Shown here: in pieces, positions 24,001 to 37,800 of the stretch | How the letters are laid out: every line of letters starts with the position of its first letter | How positions within the stretch are numbered: the stretch's first letter is position 1 | Assembly (NCBI GenBank): GCA_033964015.1 | Contig: CM066916.1 | Coordinates: 13,494,501-13,558,500 of the forward strand | DNA length: 64,000 bases | Origin: Scolanthus callimorphus | Taxonomy: Eukaryota; Cnidaria; Anthozoa; Actiniaria; Edwardsiidae | Reading direction: 5' to 3' | Position numbers and translations under genes: made by a program | Notes under the pieces: model-generated | The model's input: the letters and a program-made list of their open reading frames with translations, nothing else | What the model was told of the DNA's origin: nothing | Databases searched by the model: none

Positions 24001-27000
24001 ATCAGCTTCTGGGGCTTTTTCTATGGCATAGAGTTCGCACTTTTCATATGCGCGTCTACTAAGAGAATCAGCAGCCAGGTTTTGTTTGGCATTCCGATAG
24101 ACAATATCAAAATCATACTGTTGAATTAACATTGACCAGCGTGCTAAACGTCCTACCGGATCTTTTATAGACATAAGCCATTTTACTGCGTTGTGATCAG
24201 TATGAACTGTGAATTTGTTTCCACTCAGGTACGGTGAATATTTCTTTATTCCCTCAATTACCGCAATGCATTCTCTTTCAGTAGTTGTATAATTTGTTTC
24301 ACACTTGTTTAGTGCACGACCATTATACGCGATTACAGCCTCTTTTCCATCATCACTGAACTGTGATAAAGTCATTCCTACGCCAGTTGAAGATGCATCC
24401 GTTATCAAATGAAATGTTTTAGAAAAGTCTGGAAATACTAAAACCGGTGCTGAAACAAGTTCGCTCTTAAGTTTCTTGAATGCCTCTTGGCAATCATCGG
24501 TCCATTTGAATTTTACATGCTTTCTTGTCAAATTGTTCAAAGGTTCTGCAATAACATGAAAATTCTTGATAAACTTCCTGTAATAGTTGCATAAGCCTAA
24601 GAAACCTCTCAATTCCTTGATATTAGTAGGAATTGGGAATTCTGTAACTGCTTTAATCTTACTAGGACATGGTTTAATTCCGTCTGGTGTTACAATATGA
24701 CCAAGATATTTCAATTCTTGTTTGGCAAGCACACACTTCTTTGGATTCAGTTTCAGATTAGCATCTCGCATTCTAACAAACACTTCTTCAAGATGCCTGA
24801 GGTGATCTTCTGGAGTTTTAGAAAATATAATAATATCGTCAATATAAATTAACGCACTCTTATATTCCAATCCTCTGAGAATATGTTCCATAAGTCTCTG
24901 AAATGTAGCGGGCGAATTGCACAATCCAAACGGCAAAACTTTAAACTGATAAAGTCCATTGTTGGTTACAAAAGCTGTCTTTTCACGAGAAGATTGTTCT
25001 ACCTCTATTTGCCAATAGCCACTCTTCATGTCAAGACTTGTAAAATATTGACTACCAGACAAACTATCAAGTACATCCGATATCACAGGGATGGGATAAG
25101 AGTCTTTCTTTGAAACAAAATTCAGTTTCCGAAAATCAACACAAAATCTCATTGTTCCATCCGCCTTTTTCGCCAAAACAACGGGCGAGGCCCAAGGAGA
25201 AATTGAAGGCTCTATGACGTCATGTTCGAGCATTTCTGTTAGCTGTTTTTCTATTTCTGCACGATTGTCAGGATTTGTCCTATATGGTTTTTGTTTGATA
25301 GGAACACTATCTCCGGTATCAATTCTGTGCTGAATAATGGAACTTCTACCAAGGTCTTTAATATTTGATGCAAAACAGTCTTTATACTTAAATAGCAACT
25401 GCTTTAGATTCTCTTCGTCTTTTCCAGAAAAAGCGCAATTTAAAATGTCTGGTAATTCCGATGAATTATTCACAGTAGCGTCTGTAGCACTATCATTTTC
25501 GCTTTTCTCAGATGGTTCTCCAAGTTCAAAAGTTTGAAATTCATCGTCATTCAATATACTTAAAGAAGCTAGTTTTGTCCCTGGATAAATGCTTACACTC
25601 TTAGAATTAGGGTTTATTAACCTTAGGGAACAATTCGTTCATCATTGACGGTCACGAGCTCGGCGGCACCTACAATACTGAGTTTTTCTGGCAATTCTTT
25701 TCTACAAGTTACTAAAGCAACCGAATTCGTCGGGGGAACCCCATCAACTTTTGCAGGCAAAATTGTTTCTGAATGTGCTGGCAATGAAAAAGCATTTTCT
25801 GAATAAACTACAAATCTATTGTTCTCACAAAAATCTAGTTTGTTCTCATTGTGGAAAGCAAATTCTTTTTGTATAATGTTCAGCGAAATAGTTGAATTCG
25901 AAAAATCGATATTCGCCTTAAATTCTGAAAGAAAATCTTTACCCAGAATTGCACCATACGACAAATTGTTTATCACATAGAATGGAAAGGAGAAATCATA
26001 GCCTTGTAATTTGAAATGCAGCATTATTTTTGCCACAACATCTAGGGACTGTCCATTTACTGTTCTGATTAATGGTAAATCTGTTTGCAGAGTATGAAAT
26101 TGTTGTTGATCTAATTTGTGAAACACGTTTTGGCTAATAGCGGAAATTGCTGCTCCACTATCAATAAGGAAACTTGTATTTCTTTCGCCAATTTTTCCTT
26201 GGACGGATAACGCACGAATATCAATCGGAAAGGTAACTGCATATTTTGAATCTTTACTTGTCACTTCATAATTGTCTAGTTTTGGCTCATCTTTGTTTTC
26301 GTAAATTTGCGTAATGTTTACATTGAAATTTTCTTGTTCTTCATTTTCTGTTTGATCATGATTCCTGTTATTTTCAAATACTGATGCATCATTGTCTTCA
26401 GATTTCTTTGTTGTGTCATTTTGTTTCATACTTGTTAAGATTTCTTTTGAGCCTGTTTGAATTTCATGGTTTTCTTCATTCTCATGATTTGAAGTTTCAT
26501 CTTTCTTGTGATCACATTCACTTCTTTGTAATACCGGTATTAAATGTTTCATGACTTTTTCTTCAAAGATTTCGATATTATTGGTACTTATGCTTGAAGG
26601 CGTCCCCTCAAATGTTTTTCCCAAAAATTCGATTTCTTCAATCATGATGTCATTTATTTCTTGAACTATTTCCTGCGCAGGAATTTTGTTTTCATAGACA
26701 TCGAGTTGTATTAAATTTTCTTCATTAATTTGTTTTGACACATATTTTTGTTCAATGCTTGAAAGTTTAGAAGTATCATCTGAATTTGCAGTTGTAACGC
26801 GTTTCCTTTTGGCTGAAAGCTTAGTTGGTTGTCTTATTTCTCGTCCGTGTTTATGATTCTGATTTGTGGCCCCTATCACGCTAATTCCAGAGTTACCGTT
26901 CGAGACAGAGGCCTTTTTTAGTTTCCCTGGGCGGGATATGGCCGACTTTGACGTCCAGAACGAATGGCTTGAAAATTCTGGGGAGGGATTCTAGGGTCCC

Positions 27001-30000
27001 TTTGATATTGATTGCGATTTCCCTGGTTCCTTCGCCTACAATTGTAGTAAGTATGCCCGTAAATATTGCAATTGGTACAAAAAGGACGTCCTTCTACACT
27101 TCTCTGTCCCCTGTAAAAATTCCTACGTGGTTGGGGTCGAAAGACTGGGGCTTGGGGGTTAAGCTGACTTCCCATTTGTTTTCTAATCTCCTGTCTGATC
27201 ATTTCTTGCATGTCTATGTTCTGGTTTTCATGCTGAAAATTAGTCTGTCGTTGACCAATTTGGCTAAAAGTTGGTCTTTCCTCACGAATTGCAGCATTTA
27301 TTGGTGCTGAATTATTCTGAGAAAACATCAGCCCTTTTAGTTGACCCATGATTTCCTGTGTAATTTGCTTAGTGTCTACGACAGGCGCAACCGCGGAACG
27401 TTGAGTTATGCTATCTTTTAGCATGGCGTAATTTTCTGCTTTTTCAAAGGTATCCGGTTCCCGTAAAACAACATATTCTTTGATTTCGTCTTTTAGACCA
27501 TCGACAAAGTAATGAAGCCACTCCGACTTAGGTAAGTTCAACCTAATACATTGCTGTCGTATGTCCGTTACATAATCAGAAAGCGGCTCGTTTGGCTTTT
27601 GTTTCCTTTTACACAGCATTTGTCTGAGGCGCCAATTGGAAGCACTCGATGCAAATTGTTCTTTCATTTTTTCTATAATCTCATGTATCGTTAGGTCGTC
27701 TTTGTCTTTCAGTGAGTTGAACCAAGCCAAAGCATTTCCTTTCAGACACAAAGGCAAACCTTGAGCTTGTTTTTCTTCAGTCCAATTACAAAAATTTGCC
27801 ATTTGTAAAAAACTAGTTATGAACTCCGTCACATCTTCTTTTTGTTCGCCCTTGAAAATAGGTGTGGAAAACATTCCCTTCAAATTCACTGCGTCAAGAT
27901 ATGAATCTTGTATTTGCGCAATCCTTCTTTCTTTTTCTTCGTTTAGCGCCCTTAGACTATCGAATTCATTATCAAAACGGTCCGACATTTCTCTAATTGC
28001 CGTTAAAAGACCTGGAGAAGACATGCTTTCAGTCAACGCAACAGCTTGTTCTTGTGATTGTCTATGAAAAGGAGGATCCGCACCCTCACTTAATTCAGGC
28101 GTTTCTGTCCGAGAACAACAATTTTCACGTTGATCAGAAAATTCTTCAGTTTCAGTATTTGAAAAACTATCTTCTTCATCAGAAAAATCAGAAAAATCTA
28201 CTTCATTGCCTATTGAAAGTTCATCGTAATTTTCAGGCAACGGAGGTCTAGGTGGCGGACGTTCTTCAAAAACAACCGTAGGTTGACTAACAGAACTAGA
28301 AGATACACTACCGTCTTCGATTCGAGTGGACTGACGTGAAGGAGTCAGTGCCTTTATTCGTTTCAAAATTTCACTGCTAATACGTTTTGCAACTTGAGTT
28401 TCTTTACTCAATTTTTCTGTCTTAGAACTTTCGCCAACTTCTTCCCTGGCTGCCTGGCTAGCCAGGGCTTTTGCTTTACTCCTGGTTACCGGCAGCTTGA
28501 AAACTTAAAAATATTCTTGCATAACAAAGAAAGTACTAATCTGCTTTTTAATTTCTTTACAGAAACTTATTCAAAGAAAATGTGTAAAATGGCTGGCCAT
28601 CTCAAAAGAATCCAAGGGAAAGTTGTCAACCCAACATACACCACACTAACCTTCAAAGTTCTGCAATGAAAGTCGCGAGTTCTCCACCAGTGTAACGGGT
28701 CGGGATCGGTGTCTTTCAATTGAACACGATTTTCATACTATACTGTACTACTATACTATATTTATTCAAGTCACATACGCTTTATATAGGTGCTGGCTCT
28801 CGGAAGGTTCCCATGGGAGATTAGCCTTATAAGGGGTGTTTTTAGTGCCAAATGTAGGAATGTCCGGTCAATGTCTAGAATTCGGACTTAGACCAAGACT
28901 ATCAGATCAGAGCATGTGCACTAACCGTGGGAAAAGGGATTATCTTAAAAGGGGAAATACCGTTAAATTCCAATGGGAAGTTCCGAGCACCACACTTTTA
29001 TAAATATCGTAATCTACAAAAGTGTACTTATGATGTAGACGTAGGGGAAACTACAAATGACTACAAATATACAATAATTCATGTTAACTGGCATGACTAC
29101 AAATTAACTAGTGAATTTACTAGAATCGCTTCGTAACAAGTCTAATAAATTTGACAGGACTCTGGCTTCGGCGTTGACACTATTTTTTAGGGAAATAATG
29201 TTATACGGTAATCCCAGTTTTTAGGCACAGCTGTAAAGGGAATGATTGTTACAACGATAGCAAAACCAATGCGTCTTGAAACGAAATAGGACGTATAGTA
29301 GGTGCGTGCATTGAAAGAAGAACTTAAGACCCTAAGCTGAAAATGGACGTGCAATAGTCTAGACCCAGTCTGATACAACAACTACGGCCTAGAAATGATG
29401 ATACAAACATGATGTTCTTTTGTAATTGTCGGCGTTGAAAAATCACATTCGATGGACGACTCCAGCTATACGCTCGAGCACGCACTTTTCTTTAGAAATG
29501 CCTTTGGAATGTAACACAACTACCAGGATGCAGCGCGAGTATGCAAGGCGCCTGGTTCCTTAAATGTAACACACCGACATGCGCATCCAGCTGAATCGTC
29601 AATTGTGTGAGACCTCTTAACGAAGAAGCGCATCTTTTAGTGCAAACAATGTACAGTAAACTTGATTTCTTTGTGCATTATAATTTGCAGCTCGATGAAA
29701 GATGAACGCTGTTTACCTGAGGTATTTTTGACGACTATGACGACTTCTATCTAGCTCGCACGGGTTAAGATAACTTATGCAGATTTCCTGGAAAAAGTAG
29801 AACCTCAAATGAAAAACATGCACAAACATTCAAACAAAACACATCTATTGAGGCAAGAGAAAACTTTTCCATCAAAGGTAAAACTCCGATTCTCTGATGT
29901 GTGATCTTAGCCGAGGATATTGAAATGAATCCAGGTCCCTAACTCTATAAAATCATTCAAAGGGCTACACTCACCTCTCCTATGGAAACATGTTTCAATG

Positions 30001-31843
30001 CTTTTAGCACCAGTCTGCAACTATTGTTTGGAAATGTAACTTCCGCATTGGGATTGCAATTGTGATTACCTAGATGTAAAAAGCAAAGTACCCAATCATA
30101 AATATAGAATGCGCTGATTTATACGTCTTTACTTGAAGAAGTACAAGCGCTGGCCTGTAGAACGTAGAAGTAGATCTGTACATGTATATACTGCATGAGC
30201 TGGGGACTTGGTTTAGGAGAGTGAAAGAACCTAACACAAGTTAAGACAGCACTGCAATCAAAAAATAATAATGGCCTCACCAACTAGGAAGAAAAGAACA
30301 AAATGAAGAACGCTAACGATGTGTGCGGAGTCAGTCCCCTATGGATGTCTGTTAGCTGATGGCTAACAATAACGCGGAAATCGACAGCACGTTGTTACTT
30401 ACAACTACTCTGTAGCCTGTAGAGACCAGCTCCTTCACAGTCAAGGAAAATTCCCGATACTAGAAGAATACAAAAACCTGAGCATTTTCAAACTTCAGAG
30501 GAATTAGTCAATTTCGTATATTATTGTGTACATGCTAGTTACCGGCTATGAGTCTGGATCGTGAAAAAGCGTGACCAAGGTCTTAAAAAATGACTGTCTG
30601 GGGCTGAAACCTACTGAAACACCATAAATCCTACAAAATCAGTGCACGATCCGTAGAATTCAGCGTGCGTGTAACTCATCTGGATCCCACTCAGGATGGA
30701 TTCGAGAAATCAAAAAAAAGAAAACAAAATTATCTTAGAAATACTACAGTTACAAGTATAGTGCTGTGCTATAACAAAGGCCTACCCTTGCCCATTTCCT
30801 CATAAAGATCATCCAAAAATACGCCGACAGCTTTTTGCTCATCATCAGAGAGTCCTGGCAAGCTATCAACTTTGTTTGCGTATACACTAAAAGAACTAAA
30901 GAAAGAAAAACATTGTTAAGAGTACCTGTATTCAGAAATGTCAGGAGCATCAATAAACAATAAAAGGAGGGCATGACTTTCTATTTCATAGTATGAATAA
31001 GTTTGTGCTATCGGCAGCTTGCAATCTTCTCTCACAGAGCCTGAGACCCAGCTGCCTTCATTTTGTTCACACTTTTTGTTAGTTGTTAATCAAACGGTTT
31101 TAGCTTATCGAAAACATAGTTAGTAGAGGGAGTCTCCCTCTACTAACTATGTCGAAAATTACAGGTCAACATTTCAATAGAGTACTTTACACCAGGAGAG
31201 ATGCCATAATTAAATCACATCTTCAAGACGCTGTCCAAACTTCCTTACCTTGTACCAATGCCTTGTCCATTTGTTCCTACAAGTGCAAATATCGAGAGAA
31301 ACCCCTCTGGTGAGAGCCACTGAAACAAGCAAAGCAGAAAGGCAGTAGATACTATGCAGCGATTTTAATGAGACTTTGTCAAGCCTGATTATATGAATGT
31401 TACAAAGCTGATCATAAACATTTGAATGGTCATAGAAAAAATAATGAACAAAGAATGAGTGATACAAATTAAAGAGAAATTGGGGTAGTCTTTGTAGTAA
31501 TCGGATATTACGTAATGATTAGACACGTGATTGCATTGTAATCAGCATACAGCACATGGCATGATTTAACAGAGATTATTATCTAGCATCTACACGAAAG
31601 AGTCTTCGCTCATGTCTTTCTAGTATATGAACCCTTTAACAGGTCACTACATTGGCGACGAGGATCCACTAGCAAAGAAAAGTACAGCAGAAGAATTGGA
31701 AGCGTTGCAACATGACAAAAGAAATGAGACAGTATACATCAAAGAATGTTTAGCAAAAGATACTGCATATAATGCTACAGACTATTAGTGTTACGGAAAA
31801 AGACTTAAAGCATTATTCAAAAACAAGTTACAGTTATAAATCA

Positions 31844-31885
<42 letters not shown>

Positions 31886-34800
31886 GTTTTATTTAGACAC
31901 GGTAGTTTCATCAGCATAGCTGGTTTTCATAAAAGCCGTGTGTAAACTATCATTTACATGAAAAGTGATATAAATTGAATATAATATATAATAAAATTTG
32001 ATAAAAATCTAGAGAATAGTGGATATATTATGAACTGTCAAAGAAGCTGGGAGGTAATTTTCCCAATTCGGATTTAAATGTAGCTAAAGAGCTACATGTT
32101 CGGGTTTTTTCGGGCAATTTGTTCCAAATTTGGGCTCCTCTATATTTGAAACATTTTTTCCCGTAGTTAGTTTTCGGGAGAGGTAACTGAAATCTAGAGG
32201 AAGAACCTCTAGTGTCATAGGGGGATGCATTATTGGAAAATTTGCTCAAAAGATATTCGGGGGCTAGGCCGTTATTGATTTTGAACATTTCAGTGGCTAG
32301 CAGCTTTAGCCTACGAAATGACAATTTGTCCCAACCCAACTCATTTAACAGGGGCTCCGAGCGAGAGTCGTAGTTCGAAAATGTTACGATTCTAGCTGCA
32401 CGATTTTGTAGCTTTTGCAATTTTGATGATAACTCAGCCCCAATCCCTTCCCATACTACACTGCAATAGTCGAAATATGGCTGTATGAATGAGTGGTACA
32501 TTGTTTGAAGAGTTGAGGGAGGGACAAACTGTCGTACCCTTTTCATAGCTCCTATTGCACTCGACAGTTTTTTAGAGGTCTCCTCCACATGCTTTGACCA
32601 ATTGAGAACTTCATCAATATAAACACCCAGTGACTTTGCTGATTTTACTCTTGGAATGTTAGCACCACCAATGGTGAGTGATGGGCAAAGCACACGGGAA
32701 GACCTCTGTCTGGATCCAACAATTAATAACTCAGATTTGGTTGCATTCAAACTTAATCTGTTGGCATGGAGCCATTGGCTTATATTTTCGAGGTCTATGT
32801 TGAAATTGCACTCGATTTCCTGGCCGTTATCCCCGGCGACAGTAAGGTTAGTGTCGTCGGCATACATTTGGGGATCGGCAAATTCTAAGCAGGCAGGTAA
32901 GTCATTAATGTAAATAAGAAATAATAAGGGACCCAGTATTGTGCCCTGCGGAATGCCACATTTTAAGGTCATGGTGCTAGAAAGATTACCGTCTATCACG
33001 CAACACTGCCCTCGGCCACTAAGGTATGAACTAAACCAGCGTATGGTGATATCTGATACACCATAGTTCTTGAGCTTTTGAATAAGTATTGCGTGATCCA
33101 CGGTATCAAAAGCTTTTTTAGGTCTAAAAAGACTATTGAGTTTATCATACCTCTATCTATATTACGTGACCAATTATCAAAGGCATTCAGCAGGGCAGTT
33201 ACTGTCGAGTGCATTTTACGGAAGCCGGATTGACAACTGGACAAGATGTTATTCTCTTGCAAATATTCATAGAATTGGTCATAGATAATTCGTTCAAAAA
33301 CTTTAGCTATAGTTGAAATCACAGATATTGGTCTGTAATTATTAGTATCGGAGCGTTTACCAGATTTATAAAGAGGTGTAACTTTAGATAGTTTCCAGTC
33401 ATCTGGAAAAACGCCATATGTGATGGACGCATTGAAAAGAAGTGCCAGAGAATCAGAAATGATGCCAGCACCTATTTTCAATGCCTCGCTTGGTATATTG
33501 TCTAGCCCTTTTGCTTTAGAGATAGATAATTTATTCAAATGGGACTGGACAATTTTGGTAGTTGTATGTGCAAGAGTAAAAGAAGATGAGCACGGGGGTA
33601 TGTAAGTTGTGTAATCATGCGAGCTATCGTGTGCCCCAAACTGCTCCTCGGCTAGTTTTGGGCCGATGTTTACGAAGTGCTGATTAAATGCCTCTGCGAT
33701 ATCCGATGGAGCGGAAATTTCATTATTCTCACATTCTAGTTTTGTTATTTGCTGAGATTTTACACCCCTGCCTGTTACTTCGTTGATTACTCTCCACTTG
33801 TCTCGCGGTGACAATTCACTATCCGAAAGTTTCCCATTATAATATTCGGCTTTAGTTAATCTTATTAGCCTATTAAGCTCATTTCGTGATTCTCTATATT
33901 TTGCCCAATCGCTTGATCTTTTGTTTGAATTGCAGTTTTTTTCAGATAGTCGCGCTGTCGCATTTTTGATAACAGGTTTTGAGTTAACCATGGAGAGTAT
34001 TTTTGGCGCACTCGTCTCTTACGCATAGGTGCGTGTTTATCAAGGACGCCTAAGAAATTGGATTTCCATTGTTCCCACATGGTATTTGGATCAGTTGCGT
34101 ACTCCTCAAGAGTTGACCAGGGAACATTAATTAGATCGTTTTTGAAATTCTGGGCATTAAAATGTTTAAATGATCGATTAATGGAATACTTATGACCACT
34201 GTTGGTTGAGATAGAAATACGACGGTATGCGTAAATCACATCATGGTCGCTTCCACCAAATCTGATCACCCCAGAGCACACAACTTTGTCGGGGGCGTTG
34301 GTCAAAATATGGTCAATTAAAGACTCTGAGGTGGGCGTTACCCTGGTTTACTCATTTATCAGTTGAGTCAATTGATAAATGTCTGCGATGTTATTTATGG
34401 CCCTGGTGGGACCATCAAGTTGCTCTGGCAATTCATTACAATTGGTGTCACCCAACAAAAAAAGATCTTGATTTAAACAGTCAACCCTCCCGACAAACAG
34501 CTCGAATTTTTCAAAGATATTAATGAGCGAGCTTGGTGTCTATACCAAGTGGCAACAATGAAGGGTTTTGTGTTTGGCTTGCATATTTCGACACACACAC
34601 ACTCAAGGCCATCAGGTACCAGGTCTTTGCGCTCTTTAAAGGGAATAGATGATCTGATGTACAGGCAGCAGCCGCCACCTGCACGGTTCCTATCACAGCG
34701 TATGACCGTGTAACCTGGGATACAGACCTCACGGTCTTGAATGTGCGGTGCCAACCTTGACTCATTAATAGCAAGCACGTCTAATAATTGATTAAACATG

Positions 34801-37800
34801 AAGATACGTAGTTCTTCAATATGTTTTGGAACGCTCACGATATTTATGGCGGCCATTTTAAAGCCCCTTATATTTGGGAGGGTATTATTTTCAATTGAAC
34901 CCCCAGCTTCTTTATTTATGCTCTTGACAGTTCGAGAAAGAGTTTGCTTAACTGGTTGAGGAATTCTGGTTTGTGAAAACCCGCACCGTCCACTCTACTC
35001 TTGTTTCTACCTCCACTACTTGGTTGCTTGCTAGTTACCAAGCTCCTCCCCTCTTGGAGGAAGTTAATCATGCACATCGCTAAATAGGTCGTGCCTTTTT
35101 TGTTAAGATGTAATTTACTTATATTTAGGCACGAACCGTCGATTCGTTTTGAATTGTCAATAAAAGTAAAGTTGTTTGTGCCAGCAGCTTCTTTCAGCCT
35201 CTTGTTTACTTCCTCAATTTTCAAAGAGAAATTGTGGTCCTCCCTGTGGGTGATTCCAGAAACACCAATTTTTGCATTTGGATATTTCGCCTTTGCTGTT
35301 TGCGCTAGCTGAATTACTTTGTCGCTACATGCAACAGCCGAATCAGAAGGCAGGTTGTTTGTACCCGCGTGTAGAATGACATAGGAAGGGTTCTTCTTGG
35401 GCTCAAAACTAGGTTGACTGATAGACTTGCTAATTTCTTCTGCAGTCTTTCCGGGAAAGGGGTGCTTGTTTACTTGTTCTTTAGACATTTTTTTCGGATT
35501 GATGTGCTTAATAATTGAGTCGCCAATAATAATAGCGAAAGGATCTTTCTCTGCATGTTGAGAACCTCGCGTGTTGCTACCGCGATCACTACTAGTGTGA
35601 GTTAAATCGATGGTATTGTTTTTTTGAGTCTTGCTGTTTCTGGCCTCGGTGCTAACGCGCCTATTAGTGCTTGTTGATTGAACTGGATCCGAGTTCGATG
35701 GGCCGTGTTCCTTTTGTTCTTCACGCATTCTAATTTCGGTGGCATTGCTAGTGGTTTCAATGCGTTGAAAATTATGTAAATTATCTTCAAGGGAAATAAT
35801 TCTTGCCTTTAAGGAGATCGTTTTCCTGTTTTAAACTGGCATTTTCCGACTGAAGGGTTGTTATTTTAGACTTTAGTGTTAATGCATTTTCTGTGGGTTG
35901 GGCCGCTAAGCTAATAGCGTCCCACAGTTTGCTTATCTCGGATTTAAAACTTCTAACAGTCACAAAGTTGGAACAATCACTTAGCTTAACTGGAGATTCC
36001 GCTAAAGATTCGTCTTGTGGATCCACAATCGTCAATTCGCTGTTGTTGGGTCTTTGTGTCGATCCATCCTTAGGCGGACTTACTCTCTGTGTGCAGCTCT
36101 CATGATTCGGTTGATCCTTGGTTTGTGTCCGGTCAACTTCTATCGGCATAGTAGTTGTACTCCTATTTCTCAGTTGGTACGGCTTATCGGTCTCATTCTG
36201 AACCCTTTTATCCAAATTCATACTGTTTAAGCCTTAAATATTGAAATTGTTGTAAGTGCTTATCAAATAGTGGATATAATAAATATTCCTATAAGAGTTA
36301 TCCTGGAGCGATTGAAAACACGTCCGTTCAGTACGCTTCACTGATTAATTAATGTAAATATTATTTGATTTTCCAATTCCAAAAAGATTGAGATTATGTA
36401 CATATTTGTGATTAACTGAAAAGGGAGGAATGTAGTAATCGGATATTACGTAATGATTAGACACGTGATTGCATTGTAATTAGCATACAGCACATGGCAT
36501 GATTTAACAGAGATTATACTAGCATCTACACAAAAGAGTCTTCGCTCATGTCTTTCTAGTATATTTCGAGTGAAAGCTACCCCTCCTCTTCCATCATGTG
36601 ACTCCAGTGAGGTCCTTGCTCAGAAATTCAGTGATTTTTTTGATTCTAAAATCCAGAACCTCCGTGATGAAGTTGAAAGCTCGGCAATGTCATCTGCTCA
36701 GCTCAAGGTCAGCTTACCTCCATCACGTTGTCCTTGTTCTTTTGAGGAATTCTCCCCTGTTTCTGAATCATATGTTGTTGAGCTTCTTAATCGAGCCTCG
36801 AACAAGTCTTGCGTCCTTGATCCTATTCCATCGAGGATCATGAAGGATAACATTGATGCACTTGATCCCCCTATCACGAGTATTGTAAACCAATCTCTCT
36901 CTGAAGGGGTTTTTCCGCATTCACTAAAAGGAAGGGGTGATTTCTCCATCTATAAAAAAGTCGTCACTTGATAAAGAAATATTTGCTCACTTCAGACCGA
37001 TCACAAATCTTGCTTTCCTTTCAAAGTTATTGGAAAAGATTTCCTGCACTCAGTTTATTAATTATCTAAAGGCGAATAGTCTTCTTGCTAAATTCCAATC
37101 CGCTTACAGGAAGTTTTTCAGTACTGAGACTGCCATGATTCGTGTATGTAATGACTTACACAGGTCCTTAGACCAGAAACACGAAGCCATACTAGTATTA
37201 CTAGACTTGTCATCAGCCTTCGACACGCTTGACCATACCATTCTATTTGACAGACTTCAACACCGCTATGGTGTTCATGGTCACGCCCTGTCCTGGTTTA
37301 AGGACTACATCACTGGGCGATCGCAAACAGTGCGTATAAATAACACCTCATCGCCTTCCAGGGAGCTAAAATACGGGGTACCCCAGGGCTCTGTTCTTGG
37401 CCCGCTGCTCTTTGCACTTTATTTTGCCCCTATTGAAGATGTTATTAATGCACACGGACTTGACTGCATGCTTTACGCGGATGACATCCAGCTGTATGTC
37501 GCTTTAAAACCCACGCCGGATCGTCTTGAGATTCTTTCACAACTTGAGGCCTGTGTACATGACATCCTTGTCTGGTGCACGGCTAACAAGCTAGCATGCA
37601 ATCCCTCAAAAACTGAGATTGTTCAACTAACCTCCCAGTTTAGACCATGCAATCCTCTTCCAGATATCGGCGTTGGGTCAACTTTTATCACCCCTAAGCC
37701 TGTTGCTCGCGATCTTGGAATTGCAGTTGACAGCCATCTTAAAATGACCCATCATGTTAATAACATCTGCAAGTCGGCAAGCTTCGCTCTCCGCAATATT

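Larger units (their letters stand above)
18204..29138 (-). mobile_element. Retrovirus-like Ty3 element with env and chromodomain
   Basis: A complete 10.9-kb element on the minus strand: 5' LTR 28691-29138, gag, protease, pol, env, 3' LTR 18204-18651. AGTC flanks both sides (18200-18203 and 29139-29142), a 4-bp target duplication. The LTRs differ by only two homopolymer indels that I could find, so insertion is recent or LTR conversion has occurred. The element lies in sense orientation in the last SMYD5 intron. The coding frames are long and nearly uninterrupted. Distinctive points are the combination of an integrase chromodomain with an envelope gene, and an antisense spliced gene between pol and env. 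Confidence 0.95.
31843..36240 (-). mobile_element. CR1-like LINE with esterase ORF1, nearly full length, inactive
   Basis: A minus-strand non-LTR element with ORF1 parts (36221-34916), an APE endonuclease (34856-33865) and RT (33991-32028). It ends in a (TCTA)n tail seen as (TAGA)n at 31845-31885. Several frames are broken, so it cannot be active as it stands. It sits inside the TRIM-like element. The 5' boundary near 36240 is approximate. Confidence 0.88.

Noticed and set aside
22356..25537. Plus-strand frames opposite pol (for example 22388-22750 and 22747-23043)
   Set aside because: Shadow frames of pol without splice structure or domains, unlike the 21621-22080 gene.
29139..29240. Possible SMYD5 exon next to the LTR (VNAEA-like reading)
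   Set aside because: The real catalytic exon was found at 30069-29975 with correct phase on both sides; the resemblance here is by chance.
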